DNA of 64,000 nucleotides from the NCBI RefSeq assembly GCF_019649055.1, contig NW_026570248.1, forward strand, positions 620,001 through 684,000, read 5' to 3'. The position numbers were made by a program, and so were the translations under genes. This document shows positions 12,101 through 28,360 of this stretch, piece after piece; within the stretch, counting starts at the first letter, position 1; each line of letters starts with the position of its first letter. Under the pieces are notes generated by a model. That model saw nothing but the letters and a program-made list of their open reading frames with translations. It made no database searches and was not told the DNA's origin. The stretch comes from Paramacrobiotus metropolitanus (taxonomy: Eukaryota > Tardigrada > Eutardigrada > Parachela > Macrobiotidae).

Positions 12101-12601
12101 CTTGGGATGATGTTGAACTCGTCGACGCAGTACGAACCCGAGGACTGCGTTTACGAGCGGGTTTGGCAGGCGTGCCGTCGGTCGTAGTCTGGCCACACGT
12201 GTTTGCGGGTGTCTTCTTCGGCGCAGATCTCTTGGCTGCAGGTCGTGGCCTTGGTTTGGCCGGAGTTTTAAGATTAGCGATAACACCGTTGACTTTAGCA
12301 TTAACTGTGGATAAAATTGGGGCTGAAGAAGGATCTGTGTGCATGATTTCCGGGGCAGCCACATCGCTAATAAATAGCCATCAAACATGAAAGTTTGGAA
12401 GCAGGGAACATGAGCAATAAACTGTCCTATGTGAATATCATATTCGGGGCCACACGCTAAAGCTAGCCATCAAACATGAAAGTTTGGAAGCAGGGAACAT
12501 GAGCAATAAACTGTCCTATGTGAATATCATATTCGGGTTACTTACTTAACGACATCGGAAACGAATGCAGCAGCTTTAATACCGTCAGGCACTGCGTCCA
12601 T
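9197..12601 (-). CDS. BICRA/GLTSCR1-like SWI/SNF (ncBAF) subunit
   Basis: Exons on the minus strand: 12601-12546, 12366-11032, 10837-10318, 10148-10054, 9985-9197. The long N-terminal part is low-complexity, rich in Ala, Pro, Thr, Gln and Val, with basic patches (near 12290-12120 and 11100-11060). The diagnostic part is the GLTSCR1 domain across 10430-10054: PFKGMTSSMNRLLPFHLLS, then DLVSDALIDRGRHLYARFAQQ. In known animals this domain defines BICRA and BICRAL, subunits of the non-canonical BAF remodeller that bind BRD9. The C-terminal region is acidic. Exon phases agree throughout, except that exon 2 is one base short: the frame ending at 11220-11222 overlaps the next one near 11223-11265. 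This could be a one-base deletion or a sequence error. The total is about 931 residues. The family call rests on the one domain. Confidence 0.72.
12349..12538 (-). repeat. 89-bp tandem duplication over an intron-exon boundary
   Basis: A 74-bp segment is exactly repeated (12375-12448 and 12464-12537; period 89). The sequence just left of each copy is also related (GGGGCAGCCACATCGCTAA versus GGGGCCACACGCTAA), so the duplicated unit includes the 3' splice site of intron 1 of the BICRA-like gene. The distal copy of the acceptor is degenerate, and the proximal one gives the correct reading phase. Confidence 0.8.
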
Positions 12602-13682
12602 GAACTAGGAAGAGCTTCATACAAAGATAAAAATTCAGGGTATTCTGGAAGGAAACAATCTGATATGTAATCCATGCAGCAAGATCTGCATCAACCGATG
12701 TTTCGGTCTATTCTCACATTCCCCATTCACTTTCACAGTTAATGAAAAGTTATCACTGCACAAAATTACGCAAAACAAATATATTTTAATGAAACCAAGC
12801 TGATGCCGTTAAATGTTTCCATAAACAACGAAATCAAGGAACATCAACTTCAAGTGTTTCTAACTTGTAAGCAGTAAGCTTCTTGAGTTATGTTTGGTAC
12901 ACATTTCCTGCAGAGTACTGTACTTTTTCATTACACTTGTCCGTGCCTGTCGTATATGGCAAACACCACGTGCTAACGGCCATTTGCATCATTCGTGCTA
13001 CAGCATGTGGTACTTACGTACCGTTCATAGATAAACCGTTCCTTTGCAAACGGCTTCTGGAGCTGATGGGATCACACAGGTCCATCTTCCCGAACAATAG
13101 CACAGATTTGGAACATTACCAAACATAAAACGATCCATTGGAGGCCCGCTAAATGTATACACAGGCTAGTATTTTACGAAATAATTTACTGTTTCCTATA
13201 GAGGCTCAGGATGCGTACTTGTAGTTTTGTGATTTCAATGCGTACCACCCATCAGCCGTGCTAAACCAATTGCGAGCGTCTCTTGGCGTAGTACACTGCC
13301 TAATGTACAGCGACGGTGCAAGCATTTGTGCAAGTAGCCAAGAACCTTAAAAGCGCCATCTGCCGGAAGTTGTAAGCGGCCGATTGGACTCCATGATCCA
13401 AGTAATACTGCACTCACCATGGTCAGTGTACTGTACGTACTGCAGTAGGAAGTCAAAACATTTTAAATTTTCCGCGCTTCGCTCGGTGTAGCAGAATTGT
13501 GTGGGCTCTGAAACATAGGCAGACGCAGATCACAATAAAATAATTTTTCTCGCTCATCGGCTCATGGTGTGAAATCTGAAAATGTTAAGATCGTCTGTTT
13601 TTTACGATTAGTAGAATCGCAACTGAGCGTATATCCGAAAAGTTTCACTTTTTTGAATAATTATCACTGCGTATCCGCAGAA
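12602..13682. promoter_or_regulatory. Divergent intergenic region BICRA-like / NDUFS8
   Basis: About 1.1 kb between two genes transcribed away from each other; it should contain both promoters and 5' UTRs. Short open frames here have no recognisable content. I see no repeat or RNA gene. Confidence 0.4.
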
Positions 13683-14476
13683 ATGCTGCTTTTACGGTGC
13701 AGTCTATCGCAAAAACTGACAAGAACACTGTGGTCGTCCACATGTTCATCCCATGTTCGCTATGCCTCCACATCGCCCAACATGGGGGAATATAAGTACG
13801 TGAATCCACCTCAACCGGAGCAGACATGGACAGAATTGACCGAAACTGCATCCAAGACTATTTTTTGGAGGGAATTGGTCAGTGGACTGCTGGTTGTGGT
13901 TGGGCAGGTGTTTAAGGAGCCTGCCACTATCAATTACCCATTTGAAAAGGGGCCTCTGAGCCCGCGTTTCAGAGGGGAACATGCGCTACGACGGTATCCG
14001 TCAGGCGAGGAACGGTGTATTGCCTGCAAACTGTGCGAAGCAGTCTGCCCGGCTCAGGTTGGTGTTGCCACCGTTGCGTGTAGAAATATATTTTGCTGCT
14101 GGTTGTAAGTTAACGCAATGGATGTAAGTTAAGAGCACGGTCAGGCTGGCCAGCACCCATGTAGTAGAATTCCTAAACAAACGTGTAGATTGAATTGCCA
14201 TTATGCGACCTGTAGGCTATAACAATCGAAGCTGAAGAGCGCGCTGATGGTAGCCGTCGAACTACTCGATATGATATCGACATGACGAAGTGTATCTACT
14301 GCGGATTATGCCAGGAGGCCTGCCCCGTGGACGCCATCGTTGAAGGACCGAATTTTGAATATTCGACAGAAACAAGAGAAGAGTTGCTGTATAACAAAGA
14401 CAAACTGCTAACCAACGGCGATAGATGGGAAGCGGAAATCGCCGCAAATCTGGAAGCGGATCATCTGTATCGATGA
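13683..14476 (+). CDS. NDUFS8: NADH:ubiquinone oxidoreductase core subunit S8
   Basis: Iron-sulfur subunit (TYKY) of mitochondrial complex I, which passes electrons towards ubiquinone. Exons: 13683-14057 and 14216-14476, giving 211 residues, the usual family length. The N-terminus is Arg/Ser/Leu-rich without acidic residues, as in a mitochondrial presequence ([17 protein letters not shown]). Then come [20 protein letters not shown] and two 4Fe-4S motifs: [12 protein letters not shown] at about residues 117-128 and [12 protein letters not shown] at about 153-164. The intron interrupts the gene just after the first cluster, with donor CAG/GTTGGT and acceptor CTGTAG, phase 0. In-frame codons exist upstream of 13683, but the presequence supports this ATG. 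All eight cluster cysteines are present. Confidence 0.95.
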
Positions 14477-15081
14477 AAGGATCCTATTTTGCAAGTAATT
14501 TGCATGTGGGTTCGCAAAGTTCAAGAAGATTTACGAAAGAGTGTAGAATAATCTTTAAGAACTTGGCAATTGTACAGCTTCGTTTAATGGAAGGCCATCC
14601 TGATTTCGGTAGTGGCCCTGGACTGATTGTTGAAATATTTTTCAGCTGTCTGGTGTTGTACATTTTACGAATAACAGTGCAAAGCCAATCGGCATTTCTT
14701 GAAATATGATGCTTTATAAGATCAGAAAGCTGCAGATAACATCAGCTGCATCAGCCTGCCTATACGATTCTGGAGCAAATGCCTCTCGGCGATTTATTCA
14801 TTTTCAATAAATTAACTAATAATTTTACAAACACTTCAAATGAAAAGAAAAATGCTTACCTATACAGTAGGAACTTTGTTGTCGTACAGAATAGGGTTTA
14901 TCTTCAAAATATACAAAAGCACCTGACTAGAGAACAAGAGCAAGGGCTGAAAAAGGCAAGACGCTGCGAAACAAGGAACATCTGTCTATTCAACATTTCA
15001 AACATTGGACTGGGACACATGAGATTATTTTGCTATCATAGGGAAACGAAAAGACGTAACCTTCTGGAAATGCCAGTGATA
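14477..15081. other. Convergent intergenic region
   Basis: 3' flanks of NDUFS8 (plus) and the WDR47-like gene (minus). An AATAAA occurs near 14806. I see no further gene. Confidence 0.4.
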
Positions 15082-18784
<3,703 letters not shown>

Positions 18785-18896
18785 TTCCAGCGGTAATTAT
18801 ATTAAAAATGTTCAAAAGAAAATTTCAGGACTATTCAGCACTTCGTAAAGGAAATGGAAGGGATAAATGGATGGTAAATTACACAATGGATTAATA
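18785..18896. promoter_or_regulatory. Short 5' flank of WDR47 next to the palindrome
   Basis: 112 bp between the WDR47-like start codon and the left end of the giant inverted repeat. It contains TAAATGGATGG (18864-18874) and ATTAA (18890-18894). Both words recur just beyond the right end of the palindrome (37534-37544 and 37532-37536). Confidence 0.5.
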
Positions 18897-21800
18897 GTAG
18901 TAAACGGCGTCCCGCAAAGCGATTTTGGATTTTGTCACGTCCAGATTGCAGTTTATGACGTCACACATATAGTCTAAAATACCATTGCATTTATCGCAAC
19001 CAAGTGTTTTAGTTTACACACTAGTTAATTACACTAATTAATTAATTAAGGTTTTAGTCAATCTTACAAGTACCTACCAGAAATGAACTTGTTATAGCTA
19101 ATTTTGTTCAGAAAAAAACCCTGTTAAGTGATATTTGAACTATGCGAACTTGAGATCACGTGACCAAGGTATAAATTTTAAGTTACTTTGTTGAAATTCA
19201 GCAATATTTGCTAATGGCGTCTAAAATATGTGACACATGACTTTTCAAACGTCATAAAAACAATGCAAAAATTCCATAAAAATTACCAAATTTAGACCCT
19301 ATTTTGTATTATCAACTGCATAGATTAGAGAATTATCGTAATCATACACGTACATACTAGCTTGCGTGCACGCATTAAGCTGCTGGAAACAGCTGTTACA
19401 TTTATCGCACAATAAAAGTACAGTTATGAAAGTGGGCAGTTCATGGTACACCCATACCTGTTTGTCCTATAAATAAATAAGTATCCTCAAACTGTAGAAA
19501 TAATAATGCAATATTTAACTGAATGGAATTTCAACGCGCCAGTAGCGTCATAATTAAAGTACCATGCCACAAAAAATGCATACTCAGGATCATGCTGAAC
19601 AGCCAAAGATAGTTAGAATAAATCTTCCAGTAGTGTACAGTGTACTTCATAAGGCGCAATTCATATGTATTGTACATGAGTCCCACAGTGTTAAATAGTT
19701 TATTATTCGAGCCGCTCAGGCTGTATGGCATTATTGACGAGGTAGTCGCGCTTATGTTCGAGCGCTGTTCCACGCCGCAAGAATGTAAACAACTTGTTGT
19801 GTGACAGGGACTCATCTTAGTACGATGGGTAAAGTATACAATAATGTACACCATACAGTATTATACGTAAACAGTATACAATTTTGAGCTTAACAGCTAA
19901 TACATTGCAACCCACAAGCATTGATTTATTAAGAATAAATTCCTTAAATACTTGAGACATACCATTCTATGTAGAAAAATTGATTTACAAAGTACATTTA
20001 AACGGGGTACGTACTGTATTATCATTTTATTGTAATGGTTAGATAAACAGTACACATAGCGTTCCACGCCGTGCCCACGCGCACATCAGGCACCCCACCC
20101 ATCAACGCATCAGAGATACGGATCTTCCTCAACCATGAGCACTATCCTGCCTTCGCTGCAGCTACGTTAGCGACTAAAAAGTTTTGTTTTGCATCCAAAT
20201 AGTGCGCTGAAGGATTTTATTTTGCAATTGAGGTAAAACATCCTCTAGTAGTAATTTTATGACTTTGTAAAACCAAAATCACAAATTATGCTGTTTTAAG
20301 ATGTGCACACTATACAACCGCTCACGCTCAATAAAATATTGATCTGCCAAACTGATATGATGAGCGCGCGTATGTGTAACGGAATGCTTTGCAATACTAA
20401 GTTTACATAATTATTACAAAAGAATGATACTGCTTACCCTGTTGGGAAAGTACTTAGTATAGCCGATTTTTCTCATAGAATAATGGTATGCTCAAAGTAT
20501 TTACAAAAATATATTCTTATCAAATTACTGCTTTTCGGTTACAAGCAGGATTTAAAAATATGGGTTGCTTAAAGGCACAGGTGGATTGCAATGTGCGCTG
20601 GGCGGCGCTGTCGTCATAGCCACTGCACTTTATATAATCGTTTAAATGACAGACTTATTAATTGCAGTACTGCACACATATTACATTAAACAAAAAATGA
20701 GTAAATGACTGTAATTGAAATATGCGCTAGCTTTGTTCAGTTTTGAAACGCTAAGGTAGTGTGGCATGCCATTGTAATGAACTTACAAGATGAGACCAGT
20801 TGTCTTTGGATTCCAGGCAGGTGCTTAGGCTTAAAATAAGCTTATAATATAGTCTATTTTATCCCATTTTTGCAGTACCGCTGATAGAAGAATATTTAAT
20901 ATGTACTCAAAATTATTAGAGAGCTGGGATGCACTATGGCGATCCATTTGTCTTGGTGCATCATGTTAACTCTCCTGATGTTGGTTCTCATTGAAAACAC
21001 GAACATAGTGTTCAAGATCCAAAAGCAATGTTCGAAAACCGAATACGACGCTCGAAACGAAAGCATAATGCTTTCGTGTTTAAAGCGCAGACAGAGCATC
21101 ATCCGCTGAGACAAACCGTTATTAGAGCGCATTGAGCTCTAAACTTTGAGTGGTTTTAAATCTTATCTTTTATATCAGTGGGGTAGCGAAAAATGAAATG
21201 AAAATGCAACTCTAAGCTTCACTTTAAGCCTAAACACCAGTCTGACCCAAAGACAACTGGGTTCCTATGCTGTTAGTAACTCAATGTGAAATGCTACTGT
21301 TTTACGCAAACCATTTGAAATCTGCTTGTCTTATCAGTTTTTGCTACAAAAATTGGTTCCAGAAAGGAAACCGAAAGAATGACTTTGCAAATTTAACCGC
21401 AAAATAAATGTTATCCATCAGTACTGATTTAACAGTACGAATTGCTGTACAAAAAAGAAAAGGCTGTTTTGCAAGATAGCCGTTAATGCTTTTTATAGTG
21501 CATGGTGCTCTTGAAACGTATGCGATCACAGTTAAATGAAACATTGTACAAAAGGCTGACTGATATTTGAGTTTGTTAACAAAATTAAAATTTTATCAAA
21601 ATTACAAATTGTTGACTACTCTGATTATGTAAAACTGATAAATAAAAGCATGAAACATTTTTTCGCCGAACCTAGCAATGGTATCCAATTTTTTATTGTT
21701 GCTAGCATACATTTCTGTTCCACAAAACGAAGGGTAACGAACGTTGACTACTATAGCAGAATTTTTTTGAATGATTTTGCAACAAGTATATACATCCTGC

Positions 21801-22191
21801 GAGCTGAGTCGTTTACCGCAGTTTTTTGCGAAATTTTACGCATCTAGAACTGTATAGATTCAATCAATAAAAAATAAAATGTTTACGAGATTGTAAGACA
21901 AAAATTTTTTTTGCATAAATTTTCGAAAGATGGCAAAATAGGGGTGCATGAATCAGGCATCAGAAAAGTGGTAGTCGGGCGTTCAAAACATCTGATTATA
22001 ACGCCACCACGCTAGCATTTTCCATACGGTAAAAGAGTGCACTACTGTCGTGTTTTACTGCTAAGGCGACAGAATCACTTCCGAAATTTGTACTGTATGA
22101 TATAGCGTTTGTTGAGATTTGATATTGTAGAAGTATGTTTATCAGCCTTTGTAAGTTGGTACAGTAAGCGATTGTCAATAGTTCAGCCACG

Positions 22192-22462
22192 AAAGTCATC
22201 GAAAACAAATTCTGCAAAGTTGACAGTTAGGACAATATGTTGACATTTTAAGATAGGGCAATCTGCAGCAATAGCCAGAAGCAAAAAAATATTAAAGGCT
22301 ATATCAGCAAAACGTTCAAAAAATTGAAAGTCATCGAAAACAATCTGCAAAGTTGACAGTTAGGACAATATGCTGACATTTTGCAAGATAGGGCAATCTT
22401 GCAGCAATAGCCAAGAAGCAAAAAAATATTAAAGGCTATATCAGGCAAAACGTTCAAAAATT
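22192..22462 (+). repeat. Tandem duplication inside left arm
   Basis: Two adjacent copies of about 130-135 bp, each starting GAAAGTCATCGAAAACAA. The first copy lacks several single bases found in the second. The right arm has one copy (about 33965-34110). The duplication is therefore private to one arm. Confidence 0.8.
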
Positions 22463-23864
22463 GCCAAAATTTGAAAAATGTAAAGAAACCCGAAACGCAT
22501 AGCTAACGCACGGTTCTACTCTGTCGTTTGCGTAATTTCTATAAGAAGTATAATATAACGAAGTTTTAGTGCACTTATGAAGCATGGTTTATTTAAAAAA
22601 TTAACAAGAAACAGTTTTCTTTGCGCCAATCACAAACCTGACGGACGACTACGCTGCGATAATTGTACAAAATTAGACAAAAATCTGTAATTGTCTTAAT
22701 TTTGTAAAATTAGTGTTAAATTTTTTACAATACTCATCTGTTTTATGAAGTATCATTTTCTTAAAACATTAGTAATCCACGCGCACTACTCATATGGTCG
22801 TTTAACTGGCTGCAGTATGTCATCGGTGACGGTTGTTGAAAGCAATATCACGTATTGCTGCTTCTACAAACCGATTCTTCCGTTTTTCCCTTACTCATTT
22901 CAACATAGCGTACTGTATGCGCAGTCCATACTATAATTTTTAAATTTGAAACGGTGTCCTTGCGTCGTTAAAAAAACGTGATGAACTACACGCCATGCCA
23001 CCCGATCCACTGCACTCCACCAGTGTTACAACCACATTTATGCGGCAACGCAAAATAATGATTCACTTAAATTTAATTGAATAAGTCTATTTTTTCTTTT
23101 AAAATTGTTCCTAGGTTGATTTTGTTTCATTATGCACATTTACCGCTTGCACAGCCACAACGCAGCCGTACATTACATGGCGATGACCGCTGTTTATGTA
23201 GTTCGACACAAGCGGCGTGGCAAAGTGTTGCCTTCTTATTGGCTTTTTTAGCGATGTATTTGAAAAACGGTTTAAAATGTTTTAAAAAATTTGAGACACT
23301 GTATAACATATACAGTTGAATTGAGTCCAGGAAAGGAAATTGGTTTGTGGAAGTAAGTAGTAGTTTTTCGTGATGGCTACGGTGGACGTCCACCAAGCTT
23401 TGATTTGTTGTAGGTGCCCATTTAGGTGGGCATTTAGCGACCAAAAGGGAAGAAAACAACAAGTCACTGAATTGCTGTGGGTTAAAATGAGCACGAAGCT
23501 ACATCATACACAAAACGCAGCCACAGAGCAACCAGATTAGTTTTACTCTGACGCGATTCATCATCAAAGTTGCGGCCCATTAGTACTTCGCTTTAGGGGT
23601 TCGAAGTGGTGAGTTGACTCAGGTAGACCTGTATTGACCACAGGCATTACTGTAACGAGCACGCATTCCCGAACGGTCAGCGTTGATACAGGCTGACGAC
23701 TATAGACATTGCCATGGGGCCGTGCATGATTTGCACGGATGCGTGGAGCAAAAGAAGGTCCAAACAGTTTTAGAGGTGCATAATGCTAGCGTTGCGCACT
23801 CGGATCTCGGATATGCTTCATGGATCTCACATCCTAATTAACCAGTGGTAATAACATAATTTAT

Positions 23865-24243
23865 CTACACTGTTTTGCCAGCTAGCAAACGTTTGCTTTC
23901 AAAAGTATTGTTTGTGCTTGTGGTTAGATCTTTGCACTTAGGACAACCAAGTTCTTTGCAACTGATGACTTCAGGAAATATGCCCCGAAGCTCTGTTTTC
24001 CAAATGTTATTTGTGTAAAATGTCAGTTGTACCTGAGCGTTCTCCAATCTACTAAAAAAATTCTGAATTGCTCACCACACAAGCCCATGAGAATGTCAAG
24101 ACTGACTGTGAAAGTTGGCTGGTAACGATTAAGTTTGCAGGAGTGGTAAACCAGAAACAATAGCTGAGGCCAGTGCCACAATCACACACTGCTATTCGTG
24201 TAATAAACCTCTTCGATTTAGCTATAAACGAGTCAATATCCAC
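23865..24243 (-). pseudogene. Relic ORF shared by both palindrome arms
   Basis: On the minus strand two adjoining frames (24243-24052 and 24047-23865) read as one protein segment of about 125 residues if a run of seven T is counted as six. It has VDIDSFIAKSKRFITRI at the start and CKELGCPKCKDL near the end. The right arm carries the same segment on the plus strand (32103-32515; MSECKPKVVVDIGSF), also with frame breaks. The pattern reminds me of uncharacterised element-associated proteins in invertebrates that start with an acidic V-D-I motif and end with a GCPK motif, but I cannot name the family. It looks dead in both arms. Confidence 0.4.
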
Positions 24244-27200
24244 AACAACCTTTGGCTTTGCACTCTGACATTTTTCACTATTATTTTAAAAATGTGCCTG
24301 GGGAGCAACTCGGTTTTTCTTGAGGTCATGTAGCAAACTGCATAAAAGTGAACTGTCGGTCAATTTGTCGGTAAGAAGTTGTGATAATTATCGTACGTCA
24401 GTTCAGAAATTGTCATTACAAAGCGAAGACGAGTAAATTGCTTCCATAAAAAATGAGCACGTGTTCACAATTTTTACGTCTTTAAAGGTTGAAAAATTTG
24501 ATTTTACATCAACTATTGTTTGTTTTGGTTTCTTAATTTGCTGGCACGATAGTCACTGCCATATGCGCTTTAAAGATTACATTTACTTATTGATAGTTTT
24601 GATCAAACCTTTTAATTATACTTGACGCTAGTACTGACACTTGACGCCAGTAATGCTCAACGCTAAATATGGTGAGCATCCACCTCTTAGTGGATTGGCA
24701 CATAGAAATAGCCACGGCCTGGATAAAGTTGGACGAAGTGTAACAGCTAGTCATGTTTCCATTTGCACTAATAAATTGCGTTCTTATAAATGTCATCTTT
24801 TAGTTACAGAAAGAAAAGGGCACAAACACATGTAGACAAGAAAAATGTCACCAAACTGGTCCAGTGGATATGCATATATATATATATATATGTATACATC
24901 ATTCAAAAATTAACTGCAACAGTTTCAGTGCGATATTTTTGACACCGCATTTTATCTCACTAAAATTTGACGTCAAATTTCTTGGTGGCTGTAGATAACC
25001 AGCTTTTACCCTGCATTACCTTGTTTACAGAAATTGAATTATTTTTGTGAAGTAAACATTTTTGTCTGTTGTTTTGTTCCACTTATTTGGGCTTTCGACT
25101 TCTAGTACTGTATTGTTGATAAATATTTAAACTTTGTAACTTGTTCGGAAAAGTGTTTCGAACATTACACAAAATTATGTAATAATAATGAACGATACAA
25201 GAACTGCTTCACAAAGTTTTGTCTTGGGATCACTGATCTTCATTTTAAAAGTTTTGACATGTCATCAAATGTTGGATGCGTCTGACTGTTTAATAGTTGC
25301 GCTGCAAGCTTAATGAGAAGGTATATTTTAAACTCGCTAGCTACATTCTGTAATAATTGATATATCTAAACACATTTTACGTTTTGTGGGTAAAACAGCG
25401 ACGTCTTAGTTAACCTTAATCAATTGCGATATGCATAATGTAAAACGGTTGAATAATCATGGCTAAAAATTCAAGACCGTGTGGTATAAAGATTTAACTA
25501 ACTTTCCATGTGGAGCAACAAAGTAACGCTGATTTATAATTTGACCTACATTATACTGCAATGCTTTGGTTCGCTGAGAAAATATTGGGTTTACAGTCAA
25601 TATTTAGGAAACGCTATGAGTTGTACAAACGTCTCAGCTTATACCTATTTAACAATAATGATACGGTATAAGTCTGATATTTTCTTTGCGCTTGCCACCA
25701 AAAGGCGCTTAACTGGAATTTAACTACTTGTGCACGTGTGACACGTAATGCCACTTTGAGCGGCACGGACGGCTATAGCGTGTGTCGTGATATTTGATTT
25801 AAACATATTTTGTTTAGAACTTGCATTTACAGCTGCTGTATGAAGAAACAGAGATGTTTCGTTTTGGATCTTTGAAAGTAAACAGTAAAATTTCGGCGAA
25901 CGTTTGCGTACAAATTCAAATATTATATAAAAAATAATATTATATAAAATATTTTCGTGTTTGCTGTTTAAAGGAACCTGATTAGTGCGAGCGGGTAGTG
26001 CGTACAGCAGTAAAACGGGACATGTTAGGTAATTTCGATCTTGAAAAATTTTCAAAGAATGAAATTTTATTTTGGCAGAATTTGAAGAGTTGACTAAATT
26101 ATACTCCAGTGTTTTGTATGCTAGATAATAAAGTGGGCTGATGTACAATAATAGCAATAAATACTCAACCAAAAAAATAAGACATGTTTGCAACCTGCAA
26201 AATGCAATAAGAACAACGTAACAGCAGGGTACTAGAGCTGGGAGCTATTTTCTTGCTCATTCCGGTTTTGATACTGTTAGTCATTTAGCAAACAACACGG
26301 TGGGGGAGCGTTTATAGAAAAAACAATTACGCAAAATTCTGAATACAAACTGGCCAATGCTGAACCTCTAAAGGATCACTTTTTTGTTTTTTGCGATATA
26401 TACTTACTAGTTGTGATTTCTTTTGTTATTACGAGTAGTTGGCATGCGAGTCTGTCTATCAAGCTAGTAAATTAATTAGTAACCTCTACAAGCCTATTTG
26501 TTTTGATTATTTTGAAGACGCGGAGAAGAGATAATTACTTACAACCTTTCCGTCGACATTTTGTTGCCCAAAACAACTGAAAACTGTAATAGTAACCTAC
26601 CTCACTCATACCAAAGCCGTTAAGCGAAAGGAGTAAATTTTCAGGCCTCTGAGACATCATGATAGCGACAGAAGATAAAGCACGATAAGGAGTATCGCTG
26701 ACGTACGGTTACAGATTTTGTTTACCTGTATTCGGGTAACTGAGAGATTTGATTCTAATTCAAAGAACACGCAACATGTGGTTCGAGATTGGCATTTGTT
26801 CTTTGATGTTCAAAAGCCAGCAAGCTATCGGTTAGCGTAATAGCACTGGTCTGTAAGTCTTATATCGAAAACCTTCATTTGTAGAATAAAACTTTCATAG
26901 ATTTAGTCTGCTATCGCCTGTACAGTAATGACTACAATATGATTTGATTGAAAGGCCTTGCGCTTGCATCAGTTAGAAACTGAAATACTTAATATTTTTA
27001 GTTTTTAACGACACCACAACAAAGCAGAATAAAGAAAGCATAATAGAGAAATAATAACGACTGACAGCTGCAAAGCTGTGGTTGGTTCTATAAATTGGTA
27101 ATAGCTATGACTCTTGTTGTGGTAGCGGTGCTGGTAGTGACAAGTATTGTGGTACTAGGAATGTACACTTGTTTTAAAATTTTGGTTTTCGGGCACTTGT

Positions 27201-27890
27201 GTATTTTTATTTTTCAAACCTTTTCAGAGTCTCTTGATTTCTTATTTTTGGATATTTTGGCTTTTCGTTTCAGTGTGTCTATTTGTACATTTGTTTTCGT
27301 TTTTTAATATTCCTAGATTTAAATTGCAGTTAATTCTGATGATAGGAGGAAAGTTTCGCTAGCACAAGTTTCAAGTTTTGCTAGTGTTTTATCGGCACTT
27401 AAATTTTCTTTATATTTAAGCATCCAATTAAAATTTTTCTTAAAAATACTCAGAAAGTCTAGTTAAACTAAAGACCTTGAAGCAAGAACTGCGCAAAGAC
27501 GCGTGCAGTTTTATTGACGACTCTAATTCATTAAGCGAGACCAACCGACAACCACCCTTTCTGTCCCGACCCATGATTTCTTCACGTGTCCGCTATTTGT
27601 AAAAGATTGATAGTATGTTGAACAATGTGCATGGCCGTCGGCTGGTGCAGTCAAATAAATGGAATGTCGGTTTAGTTACGCGCATACTGCATGGTGACTG
27701 CACTAATACCAAACCACGCCCACTACCTGTGTTCCTGCACATACTACCAAACACTAACATCTGTACCACCACCAAGGCTCCTCTTCTCACCTCCGTTGTT
27801 CCTACCAATTAAGGAAAAACTGAAATTAGCTGCTTAACCGGTAAGTCAACCTCGGTTAATCCGTAATTTTAAAACCGTTTCCACTACCCT

Positions 27891-28360
27891 TAAGCTTAAA
27901 GACTTGAGACAACGTGAACGGGGTTTTTCACTATTTTCTGGGAAATCGAACGAATTTTTAGCAGAAGGCAGAAGAGCGTACAAAGGCGCTCGTTTGTCTA
28001 GAGATTTTGTTAAGAGCACTACATTTGTAAAACTATTAAACCTTACTTTTCGATTAAATTTAAACATTTTTAATCTGTCTCGCTTTAACAAAACACGTTT
28101 TCCGTAGCAATAATTATTTGTCGGGTCGGATATTTTCTGCTTGCTGTATTTTGTATCACGTGGTGGTGGGTGAATCCATGTATTGTTCATTGCGCTGCAT
28201 TTTTTAAAATTTTGGCAAAAGCGTTAACGTAATTCGTTTGACGATACTAGTGAACAATCACGACCTGTGAACGGTTATTTAAGTTTCGTTTAGCATGCAT
28301 TTTTACTTGACGCAAAATTTGTTACAATTCAGTGCGCCAGCACTACGTTTTGAGCAATTT
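27891..28360. other. Unique spacer at the palindrome centre
   Basis: 470 bp between the inner ends of the arms (CCACTACCCT and AGGGTAGTGG). It has no internal symmetry. Open frames of 67 codons (plus) and 114 codons (minus, extending into the arm) give basic, Phe/Asn/Arg-rich peptides I do not recognise. It is the only unpaired part of the structure. Confidence 0.85.

Larger units (their letters stand above)
18897..27890 (+). repeat. Giant inverted repeat, left arm
   Basis: This 8,994-bp arm is the reverse complement of 28361-37531. I matched the arms at the outer ends (GTAGTAAACGGCGTCCCGC), at about 21.4/34.9 kb, 22.2/34.1 kb, 23.8/32.6 kb, 25.9/30.4 kb, 27.6/28.6 kb and at the inner ends. 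By eye, identity is about 97-99%, with many single-base indels. It carries a (TA)n tract near 24877 and a tandem duplication of about 135 bp (22192-22462) that the other arm lacks. No intact recognisable gene is present. Small frames, some kept in both arms, are described under findings. The arm ends cleanly 113 bp from the WDR47 start. Best reading: one half of a very large foldback-type insertion. Confidence 0.93.

Noticed and set aside
12883-13128. 81-codon frame in the BICRA/NDUFS8 spacer
   Set aside because: No recognisable content, no splice context, and a frame of this length is expected by chance.
13235-13456. 73-codon minus-strand frame before NDUFS8
   Set aside because: No family resemblance and no supporting splice sites.
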